This document shows, piece by piece, positions 54,691 through 64,000 of a stretch of DNA of 64,000 nt. Position 1 is the first letter of the stretch, and every line of letters starts with the position of its first letter. The stretch covers positions 2,666,001 through 2,730,000 of the forward strand of contig CM057060.1 of assembly GCA_029945375.1 (NCBI GenBank), in the 5' to 3' direction. The notes under the pieces were generated by a model. The model had not been told where the DNA came from and did not search any database. It was given only the letters and a program-made list of their open reading frames with translations. A program made the translations under genes and the position numbers. The DNA comes from Agaricus subrufescens (Eukaryota > Basidiomycota > Agaricomycetes > Agaricales > Agaricaceae).

Positions 54691-57600
54691 GGCCATACAC
54701 ATCTTGGAGCTGGGTAGATCCAACCGAGGAAGTGTCATAAGACAGGAAGTATTCTGAACGTTGAGAAACGGTCAACTCTCACCGTCAAACGCTCGATACT
54801 TGCTAGCCTGTGTGTCATCTGACGAGAGAAGACTCGCCAGAAGTAGGGACGGGTTAGAATCACGGTTTGTTGAATTGTTTAGGTCGAAGGCTGATTCTTA
54901 GCACTATATTTACAGCGTTGGTGAGAGTTTGGGGGTCAGATGTAGAAACTATATTGAGAAGGAAGACATTTACCATGAGGTTATGGGAATCACGGCCGAG
55001 AGCCCCTCTTATTGGACATCCAAGGATTTAGACCTTGATGAGACACCCTCGCGAAGCACCTGCTGATACTCGTCTCTTCACATAAAATAAAATGGAGGGA
55101 AGTCGTCATAGCGGATGTTGAAGGCCGTTAATCCCTACTCCTCACTCTGGAATGACGGGTCGTCTGCGGTGTTCGGTCGCGTAACCGTACGATGATAGGC
55201 ATAAGTCCCCGAGAGGCATCGAAATAAAGCAGACTCTGCTCTCGTACTGCAGCGGACGAGTTTCCGGGCCTTTGCATGTTCTGAGTCGAGAAGGGAATTT
55301 CGTCGAAGCTTTACCGTGGTACTCTAGGAAGGTGGCAGTGATTGAGAAGCGAAAAATGATGTAAACCTCTGTTCGGAATTTTCCAGTACCACCTCTTACT
55401 CGACTATCACAGATCGCCCACAAACCTCCCAATAATCCACGACAGATGGCCACAGTCAACTCGTAGAACTGCGACATACCTTGATAATTCAACACGGTAT
55501 TCAGCTAGACTCGATTAGGTGTGAATAATAGTCGCCCACCTTCCTCGAATTTCTAAGCACCTTATGGACCACCAAACAGCGCAATTTGTTCCTCAGCACT
55601 GCGCCTGACTCCCAACAATGGAATCGTTCGAGTCCTCAGCAAACCACCTGATCATTGTGTCCATCAATGAATTCGCAGAGGAACGCCCATCTCGTTTAAA
55701 GCTGCTCGTTCGCACCGCTGCTGTCCCTTCCCGGGCACTCCACGTTTGAGGTTAATGTCTCTCCGCCTAATCACCAACGTATCAGCTCGAAACTCTATGG
55801 TGCGGAATTATCCCTGAGATATCGGATTTCTTCCCAGCATCATCTTCGTTTTCTTGACAAGCTCGTAATTACGACCCTAACCCACTACTGGTCCACATCG
55901 TCGTATCCCTTTCATCTCGTTTACCCTCCTGCATCTGTGGCGGTTTCTTGGCTACTATTCTTTTGTCTTGCCAATCTGTCACTATCTCCTGGATGTCAAT
56001 GGGCAGAGAACACGCCAAGACAGTGTACGAGGTTACGCTGGTCCAACTTGGCTAGGTGGCAGTGGCTACTCTAACCATAGCAGGAGAGGGCTGGCTCGGG
56101 TAGAATCCTGATAGCCCCACCAAGGCATGACTGTCTAACTAGCTAATCAATTTCGACACTGGCTCATATAACGACTGTTGCGGATCAAGCCAACATCCTG
56201 TCCATCAAGTCTGAAGTCCATCAGAAACCAAGATTCTGCATTCATCAGCCATCCCAAGAAATCTTGAAGTTTCATGGACAAGTCTTCCAAAAGAACTTTC
56301 GATGGCACGGCCTAATCTCGAATGTTTTGTCTCAAACAGCGTGGTCTCGTCAGTCACTTTGGCGTCATCAGGGTCTACTCGGGCTTGTTCCTCGTCCTCA
56401 GTTTGACGGCCTGAAATGCCCTCGAAACGCGACGCGAGTGACCCGAGACTTTGTTTGACGTTACTGCCGCCGTATATTATGCCCTGTAATCCCATTTCGA
56501 ACTTAATGGAACGGCCTTTTCTTTCCTCCACCAATGGCCAGACCGAATCCACGGTCATTAACTCGTACCTCGATCAGCTCCCGCCTCAGAACGCCGCTCA
56601 GCCCGAGTTGATTACGTATCAGCACTTTTTACGGCACGATACACTCCTCAGGACGACATCTTGTTTATCTTGGTGACGACTGGAGTATACTTGCCAACGA
56701 CTCAAAGGCAGAGTAGGCTTCGATCCGTGGTCTTATCCAGGTGTTTCGACGATTTCAGCCACCTCGGGTAACGTGATCCAAAATATAAAATGAAAAATGG
56801 TAACATTTTTCCCGAGACTTGACTTGTTCTTACGCTATTCATTCCGCCTGGTGTTACCTACCTACTACCAAGTCTCACCTATATCATCGTTGGTGTATCA
56901 TTGCGTACAACACCAAATGTATGTTTCACATGATATATTCTCGAAGCTTAAGGGTTCATGTGTCTTCCCTGTACGTTGCCTCCGAATGTCACTTGTTCGT
57001 CGCACTACCGCCGCATCAATTCTAAGGACACTGTTTCCAAGGCGTTGAAAATGATCCTTTCCTGTAATTTATATCATTTCCATCTCTTTAACCGTATCTC
57101 CTACAATCTTATATAAGATATGTAGCCATTAAAGCATATGTTGAAGTGAAAAACGAAAATAAGGGACAACATTTTATCTACCGAAGAGGCCTTGCCACCA
57201 ACTATTGTTGTCCAGCTAGGTGGGCAGTGTTATACGTAGCAGCCACATTTTCCCTTCCCATTATCTCCTTGTCAACGGCGTAAACCATGATACTTCTTCA
57301 GGTCCCATCAATTACTCGGGCAATCAAAGCCGTCCAGGTTCACTTTATTGCCCCGATGTCAGCCCCAATCGTTTGTCGGTTTAAAATTTTGAACAATCTG
57401 ATTGCGATCCTGTCACTGGGCTGCACCACGAACTTAATAACAGTGCCAGCGCTGGTCAGCGGAGCATAGTGGGGTATCAAGTGACTGATTCTTAGTCGGA
57501 CTACTGGCACCGGTGCTGGGGGCTTTGATCTTTTGTACTTTGCGCCTAAATATATATTGCTGTAAGAAGACTATCAGTCATACTGTGGTGGTATTAAGTC

Positions 57601-58022
57601 TTATCGATACCTACAAGTTAAACTTAGGGACGGAGCTTTGGACTTTTTTCGGCGCCGTTGGGATCTCGTATGCCACGGTTGTACATTCATCAAGTTACTG
57701 ATCCAGAATTAGCCTGACAACATTGACTCTGATCGAAGTCGGGCTCCGTTCATACTCGCTGAGAAACTTCTCTCTTCGTTTGCGTCTATTGACATAACGA
57801 AGAATTCGGTCGGGAATATTAACCAAAGTGTCTTTAGATAACGAAACTAATGAGATTCTTATACTATCTGATGTGCTAACACGATGTCGTCGGAAAAGCA
57901 ATAACCCCATGGGATAAAGCCGGCACACTAACTATCACATGGACGCACTAGCTTCGCACTTATTAGAATATAAACATGCAGCTTAACGGTTTCAGGGTAG
58001 AGTATGGTCTTTCCCACTGCCC
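54691..58022. other. gene-poor stretch of 3.3 kb
   Basis: No gene is supported. Short frames at 55142-55495 (-), 56205-56558 (-) and 56797-57048 (+) have no recognisable domain. At 57300-57470 (+) a hydrophobic peptide (NNLIAILSLGCTTNLITVPA) and at 57510-57700 further hydrophobic frames suggest a remnant of a membrane-protein gene, listed separately. Confidence 0.4.
57287..57701 (+). pseudogene. possible membrane-protein gene remnant
   Basis: Two short hydrophobic frames, one with FKILNNLIAILSLGCTTNLI and one with LGTELWTFFGAVGISYA, resemble transmembrane segments of fungal multi-spanning proteins such as those in the cluster just downstream. They do not join into a full gene. Weak call. Confidence 0.25.
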
Positions 58023-59121
58023 ATGACGAACGTCACCGAACAATTGAACATTGACTCGTATCTAAACCACCTATCACCTGGAGACGCCGATAGGTATGAG
58101 ATTGCGAGAAATATCATACTGATGACCTTCGGAGTACGTCGCTTGTCTTTGAATGACTTGAACACCTTCTCATGTTCGCAGGCAACGTTGTGGGACATTA
58201 TTGTCTATATCCCGGATGATATACAGATTGTGAAACGAAGCCGCTTTCGATTCGTGATATTCTGTTTTATATTTTCCAGGTATTGTGCCAATTTGAATCA
58301 TGATTTTCTCGCGATACTTACCCTTGAAAAAGGCTCTTTGCTGCAGCATACATGCTGGGAAGTGTCATCCGGAGAAGTATGTCAATGATGAGAGCTGTTC
58401 TGAGATCACCATATCTTACCTTTTTATTCGCTCTTAGCGACACCACTAGAAGACCCCCGGGCTGCAACCGTCATCAGCGCCATATTCTGCGCAACTTCAA
58501 TAGCATGCTCGTCCTATTTATTTCTTCAAAGGCTCCGCGCAATATATTCCGACCGGCCCAAAGTTCAAGCATTCTTTTCCATTTTTTGGCTCATATACTG
58601 TTTATCCGAAGCTACAATCATTTTCGGCACGAAAGTAACGTTCATTCCAGGCACTCATTATTTCCAGGACGTTGGCATTCATCCCGTTCTTTACCTTACC
58701 ATCTACATCGGCATAGTATTTGACACTTCTGTCTTTTTGGCCATCTCCTACAAGGTCATCAAGACGCATGCCTCGATGGATGACCAAGTTCGGTGGAGGA
58801 GCATTTTATCAGGGAAAGCGCTTCCACGACTCTCTTACGTCGTTCTGCAAAGTGGACAACAATATTTCTTGTACGTGTGCATTCCTTAATCTCCGCATAT
58901 CCTCGCTCACGGTTCAATCTAGATTGGTAGTCAGTATGATGATCTTCGTCCTAATCGTTCTTCAAATTTCGTCAGTACCCTCTATTTTTAAAACTGTATT
59001 GGTTTCCTTTTTTGCCCCCCTGATAGCCTCGATGGCTTGCCGGGTTTTTCGTAATGTTAAATTGTTCGATAATAGCGAGATTCTCTTACCCTACCCTGTC
59101 TCCGAGATCCGATTTGTCTAG
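58023..59121 (+). CDS. DUF6533-like multi-spanning membrane protein
   Basis: Function unknown; a family much expanded in Agaricomycetes. Joined exons read MTNVTEQLNIDSYLNHLSPG, ATLWDIIVYIPDDIQIVKRS with RFRFVIFCFIFSR, LFAAAYMLGSVIRR, TPLEDPRAATVISAIFCATS, LRAIYSDRPKVQAFFSIFWL, THYFQDVGIHPVLYLTIYIG, then IVFDTSVFLAISYKVIKTHA, RWRSILSGKALPRLSYVVLQ and LVVSMMIFVLIVLQISSVPS to ILLPYPVSEIRFV. About six to seven hydrophobic segments, first in the usual D.I..IPDDI..V place. The long middle exon has no Met near its start, so frame-based tracks miss it. All joints are GT-AG and in phase. Confidence 0.75.
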
Positions 59122-59539
59122 AGTCGCATTGTGTTGTAGACTGTTTGACATGTTTATACAAGGAATACTGTACTACTGCAGTGAACGGCCCTTCTTGGTC
59201 AAGCGATTTGCGGCAGGGCCTTCTACTTATTAGTGGAAGTTTTCTTATACACATGTTAATATAGCGTCATATACAGTACAGTTTCTAGAGCGGATCTTCT
59301 AAGAGCTATTATCTTATTACCGCTGAAACCTTATAGTACTAGTCTCGTCGAAAACTGTAGTCTCCCTGCTACCTTGAACCGAAAATTCACGAAGGTGCAA
59401 TACGATCCGAGCAGCCAGTATAGATCGTATCACGCGAATGGGTCTAGAGAGGGAAGGTGGGAAGTTGTTTTAGCCAAGATCTTTGCATGTGGTCATGGTC
59501 AAATAGCCCTCACATCATAAAGAGAAAGATATAATCAAT
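59122..59539. other. convergent 3' region
   Basis: Between two convergent membrane-protein genes. The part at about 59390-59470 matches about 62050-62120, the same position behind the paralogue, showing that the tandem duplication includes 3' flank. Confidence 0.5.
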
Positions 59540-60909
59540 CTAGATCGCTGAATGAGCATTTTGAAAGTGAGGATTGTCATATGGACCTACCAGGACCAGC
59601 TGTGTTATCAAACAGACAACATCTAAGCCTGTACCAATGGTCAGAGTGGGTCTCACGGCAAAATTGATGGGAATGCCGCCTACAGAGGAGGTAGACGTAG
59701 TAAAGCATCCCTGGAAGGCAACGGTTATTGCGTTCGAAATGATGAGCAAAAACAACATACCTTCGACGTAGACATGCATCGCGAAGTCTGTCTGGTAAGG
59801 ACTTACATCTAAAATGAATCTCAACCAAATGATGGTCAATGATTTGACCTTGCTTTACACACATGTTTTGATCACTGGGTAGACCATCAATAACAGAATC
59901 ACTGGATATGTACATCAGTGCCTTATTCGCTCATCCATTAATGTATGGACCAACCTGCGTCATGAATGAGTAATAGTGCGTGGTCTATCCATAATGACAT
60001 TTCTGGTGTTTCGGCCATGCAACCTCTGAATGGAGGGGGTGTCAAGACTGAGAAACAAGCTGTTACTGGATTTTTTTTTTGGGATAATTGTGCTCCTCGC
60101 TCACAGTTGACGGAACGTAGCCAGAGATAGAAGCTTGCGAGCATGTAGATCACAGAGGCTGTGTATATCGTCATCAATGACACGATGAGGAAGCTATACT
60201 TTTTCACGGTCATCTTCCAAACGATGATGACACGCATAATGAATATCCCTATCCATAAATGGAAGAAATTAAAAAATGTGACGGTGGTAAAAGAGAGGCG
60301 GTGTTAGGGGACTTACATTCAGACATATAGATGCCTGCAACGAAAAAAGCTGTTTTCTCCAGTTGTTGAGACTATCCACGCCCGAAAAGAATGCCTTTAT
60401 CTCACCTGCTCCCGCGAGAAATAGCGCTTTACAGGATGAAGGGCTTGTATCAAAGGAACCTATCATATTTTAGCAGTCAAGGCAGCGAACAAGACGAGAG
60501 ACACTTACGGAGCTCAAGGATGAGAGCGTCGAAGATGACGGTATATCGATTCAGCATATACAGAATCGTCGTGAACTTCCAATTGGATTTCCACACTAAC
60601 TCTACTTCCATGTCCATGGTGATGATGCATTCGTACACCTGAGGGAGTTATGAGCCATGAAGAAAGTCCAAGGTGCAGTCTGTTACGCTGGATGACTGAC
60701 AAAAAGAAAGATTGCGGCCGCTGCACAACATATCTGAATTAGTATTTCAATAGTTTCAAGGGAAAGTGACTTCACCCTCGCACCACTGAAAAAAAAATAA
60801 GTCAGTGTCTTATTCAACAAATTTCAGCCCCCAGAGATATAGTGGAAATACTCACTTTGCCAAACATATAATATTCTAAGTCTCTAAACGATTCGGTGGA
60901 CGGTTCCAT
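59540..60909 (-). CDS. DUF6533-like membrane protein, tandem copy A
   Basis: Many small exons: MEPSTESFRDLEYYMFGK, WCEA, AAIFLF, VYECIITMDMEVELVWKSNW with KFTTILYMLNRYTVIFDAL, SFDTSPSSCKALFLAGA, GIYMSE, FIMRVIIVWKMTVKKYSFLI with VSLMTIYTASVIYMLASFYL, LTPPPFRGCMAETPEMSLWI, VILLLMVYPVIKTYVSPYQT, and EGMLYYVYLL before a short last part. The pattern 'E-V-E-L-V-W-K...L-Y-L-L-N-R-Y' is the DUF6533 signature as I recall it. Around ten GT-AG introns, including exons of only 10 to 20 bases. The C-terminal exon boundaries are uncertain; the stop at 59540-59542 is shared by the alternatives. Confidence 0.65.
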
Positions 60910-62189
60910 TTTAGCGGAACTCGGTTGGGAGCGGGAATCCTTCCACAAATGCGACGATTGGGTACTTATACCCACCTCACATAATCACCGTCTCGTCATG
61001 GTGCATTTGAACGTTGTCAGGCGACTTCGACCCCAAGTCCTTCAGGTAATAAATTGGTGTTCGAACAGAAGTAATGATCATTTAGTACGTGAAGTAATCT
61101 GTCACGCTTGGCGGAACGCATTTGTTGCAATTGCACAGTATTGAGATGCAGGACACTACTCAGGCACTTGGCTTGACCTTTTCTGTCGATATGAGCTATA
61201 TAAATGTGCTGCACATTCAGGAGAAGCGGAGGGAAGCGGCGAGGCGAAATCAGACGTCCGTGACAGTCACTCCCGTGCTTCTTTGATAGCATTCTCACGC
61301 CGACTTCATCCGACCGGAGCGACCCTTAAACCCTTTCTTGATAAACCCGGCACGCTTTGGTCATCGTGTGATTCTCTACGCCACGGATTGTAGGAGCAAT
61401 ACCACTACGATATGCTTCTAGATTTTTAGGCGTGCTAATTAAACACAACTCTAAAGCCCCCATCAAACGTTACACTCCTAGTGAATTTTGCTAGTCTCCG
61501 CGAAACTCATATCGCTTCAACACCCAAGCCGCAGATTTCGATATTGCAATTGAACTTCCTGGGGGCTCCACAAGACGGTCACCATATCTACCCCAGCCCT
61601 ATTGATTCCCTCGTTATATTGAAACCCAAGAACACTCTGTTTCCATTACATTCGCCATTTCAAAAGCTCATAGTCGTCCAATCAGAACTAGATCTCATAA
61701 TGGTGCCCCCTGAATCTTTGAATGCAAGATGTCAAACCCGAACTTTGACGGTCAAAGCTCAGGGTTCCCGGATTAGACGGATTTGCGCTACGTTTGGTCA
61801 AGTATTACTTCATGCCCCGCTGTTCAAATTTTCCCTCGAACCAGTACAAGGTATCCACTATTGATACATAATTTATTTATAATTTATTTTATCTCCCAAG
61901 CATCTTTCGAAGGACCCAGGTGATATTCCTTTTTAAAAAAAGTGAGGAAAGAAAGAAGAGGTACCAGTCCCTAAGGAGTCCTCCTTCTTCCACCTGAGAG
62001 TAAGCCACTTCTATCAAAGACGCCATTCGTGTCTCGGGCAGAAAACTCGCGGATATGTAATACGACACGAGCGGCTAGCACAGATCGTATCACACAACTG
62101 GGTCTAGAGAAGTAAGGGTTTTGTTTTCATTGATGTCATTGAATTCATATACCAAATGGGTTACTCACACTACCATGAGAAAAATGTCA
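60910..62189. other. intergenic stretch between tandem membrane-protein genes
   Basis: About 1.3 kb. A 127-codon frame at 61481-61864 (+) has no recognisable domain. Near 62050-62120 it repeats the 3' flank seen at 59390-59470. Confidence 0.4.
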
Positions 62190-63625
62190 TCAGGCTGAGG
62201 TGATCGAAGAGAAATGAGATTCTCGCTGAAATTAGTATATCAAAGTTATTGCGACATACGAAGGTTATTTGGATGACTAGGCCAAGTGTGTCAAGCACTA
62301 TCATAGTGACGATGAGTGATGTCGATGATGCTGTCCTCGGAGCTGCTACCTACAGAGAAGGTAGACATAGAAGATGACCCCTGAGATTGAATTCAGTCAA
62401 GGAAAATCCGCTAAGGAACGATAGGTTGACGTACCCTCGACATGAACATGTCTCATAAGATCTGACTGCTGATAATTACGCCTTCCTGTACAAATAAAGA
62501 TACAAATAAGAGACTTAGATGCGCGGTGGTCAAGTTCTTTACATACGAGCTTTGATAGTTGGATAGACCATCAATCCAAACATAACTACATTTCTAGATT
62601 TTAGCTCAACGTCTACACTTTGTGGAGAATGCACTCACTCGTATCATAGATAAGTAAACAAGTATACTCTTTCCACAACGTCGCGCCATTCGTCTGTGCA
62701 AAACACCCGCCAAAAGGAAGGAGCGTAAAGACTGTGAAAAGAGTTGAATCCTTGGAGATACTATATCTGAGTAGTGGGCGATTTGAACTCACATTGAAAT
62801 GAACGAAGCATAATGAAGAAGCTGAAGACGAAGTAGACGACAAAGGCGGTATACATTGTCCCAAGTATGATAATAATGAAGTTGTATCTATCCATTGTCG
62901 TTCTCCAAACGACGGCAACGCGTGCGATAAGTATAGCTGTACCGAAAGTTGAAGTTACATTATTGCAAGAAGTAGTGTTCGGATGGGGGGCTTACACTCT
63001 GATATCAATAAACCGAATATATAGAGAGCTAAATGTTTAAAATCGGCATTAAGCACTGTATAACTATAACAATCAACTCTTTCATGCTTACCTCCCGCAG
63101 CATAAAGGATCGGCTTGCACAACGGTACGTTGGTCCCAAAATAATCTTTTAACCATAGTTGTCAATTGCTCCAAGTCCTTATCTCAGCAATAAATAAACT
63201 CTTACGGAGTTCAAGAACGATGGCGTCCGCGATGATAGCGTATCGATTGAGCAGATAAAGGAACTTCTTTAGTTTCCATTGAGATTTCCATACAAGTTCA
63301 ACTTCCAAGTCCATCGTGATCAAACATTCGTACACCTAAGAGAGTGTCGTAACACGGAATGATTTTTTTAAACAAAAAAGCCTCGCAGAGGTATTTTTGC
63401 GGGCTTACGACAAGAACAATTGTGGCTGCTGCGGGTGGATCATTGGAATTAGTATTGCGCCAAAAATGAAATGTTGGGCGGATTTACTGTCAGTCCACTA
63501 ATGGAATAATGCGTATTTAGTGTGAAAGGGAATACCAAAGACGGGTGATTACTCGCCTTGTTTATCATGAGATGATTAAATGAAGTGAGTTGGTCAGTGG
63601 GTAAGTTAAGGATTGGGGCGGCCAT
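62190..63625 (-). CDS. DUF6533-like membrane protein, tandem copy B
   Basis: Paralogue of copy A with the same exon plan: MAAPILNLPTDQLTSFNHLM with INK, WTDT, ATIVLV, VYECLITMDLEVELVWKSQW with KLKKFLYLLNRYAIIADAIV, YFGTNVPLCKPILYAAG, ALYIFGLLISE, ILIARVAVVWRTTMDRYNFI with IIILGTMYTAFVVYFVFSFF, FTLLPFGGCFAQTNGATLWK, IMFGLMVYPTIKARRRNYQQ with SDLMRHVHVEG, then GVIFYVYLL and LDTLGLVIQITF. The first intron (63556-63498) has a GC donor (AAG|GCGAGT) where copy A has GTGAGT. The exact C-terminus is uncertain. Confidence 0.62.
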
Positions 63626-64000
63626 GACTTCTGCTACTCGAACCTGTCAGGGGCAGAAGGAGGTGAAAGAGCTCGGCCCTCCCATCCTTGGTTTTTATGC
63701 GCCACCTTGTCAGTGTTACCACATGTGAACGACATATTGCGATATGTGCCTAACAGCTTCTTCGCCTGCCGCCCACTTTCTCTGAAGTTTGCATCAATCA
63801 ATCACCGAGGTGACAAGCGGTGGTTTTCTGCTAAATATACTTAACTCTATCATCAAGCAGCGGTGCATTTGGGGTTTTTTTGCGCCTTGGCAGATGATTT
63901 CGCACCCGGTGAGGCTAGGTCGAGATTTTTCCCCTTTCTAAGTGAAATGGAAGTGTACGTTAGCAAAGGCAAGGCATTGTACTGAGATCCGTCGCTTTCT
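63626..64000. other. right edge of the window
   Basis: About 375 bases upstream of copy B. No gene is visible. Confidence 0.4.

Noticed and set aside
61481..61864. 127-codon open frame between the tandem membrane-protein genes
   Set aside because: No family features; not conserved in the corresponding place behind copy A.
1..64000. CRISPR arrays, rRNA or tRNA genes
   Set aside because: No spaced direct repeats and no tRNA-like or rRNA-like sequence was noticed when reading; a tRNA scan was not possible, so a missed tRNA cannot be excluded.

Overview
This is nuclear DNA of a filamentous basidiomycete, most likely an Agaricomycete (mushroom-forming fungus). The evidence is compact genes split by many 50-60 bp introns, a Plavaka-type DNA transposon, a cerato-platanin, NACHT-domain NLR genes and several DUF6533-like membrane proteins. 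I assembled the gene models by hand, joining open frames at GT-AG (sometimes GC-AG) splice sites and comparing the result with protein families from memory; nothing was aligned by program.

Layout. Positions 1-14.6 kb hold mostly housekeeping genes: the 5' part of mitochondrial succinyl-CoA:3-ketoacid CoA transferase (-), a DCN1-like cullin neddylation factor (-), the Fe-S assembly factor Cia2/MIP18 (+), a DUF7330-like protein (-), a large histone H1/H15-domain protein (-), an unrecognised conserved protein (-) and NTF2 (+). Next to NTF2 lies a diverged NTF2-like gene (15.3-15.95 kb, -) with the same four intron positions. Positions 16.2-29.8 kb look like one large transposable-element block: a basic coiled-coil protein (-), a small unknown protein (+), a transposon-associated protein (-), a Plavaka-like transposase (+) broken by one in-frame TGA, a C-rich minisatellite tract and a small protein (+). 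Both outer edges carry palindromes with a related sequence.

Positions 29.9-43.1 kb form an accessory region. Three tandem NACHT NLR genes (33.3, 38.2 and 40.7 kb, all -) are interleaved with one further intact NTF2-like gene (31.3-31.9 kb) and several decayed NTF2-like fragments. This rapidly duplicating NTF2-like/NLR neighbourhood is the most unusual part of the window. Positions 43.7-54.6 kb return to conserved genes: a GH88 glucuronyl hydrolase (-), Vps1 dynamin (+), TATA-binding protein (+), a GH5 exo-beta-1,3-glucanase-like enzyme (+) and a cerato-platanin (-). After a 3.4 kb gene-poor stretch, 58.0-63.6 kb carries three DUF6533-like multi-spanning membrane proteins, two of them a tandem duplication.

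The genes do not form operons. Shared function is limited to possible recognition/defence roles in the NLR region, wall and secreted functions at 43-54 kb, and element mobility at 16-30 kb.
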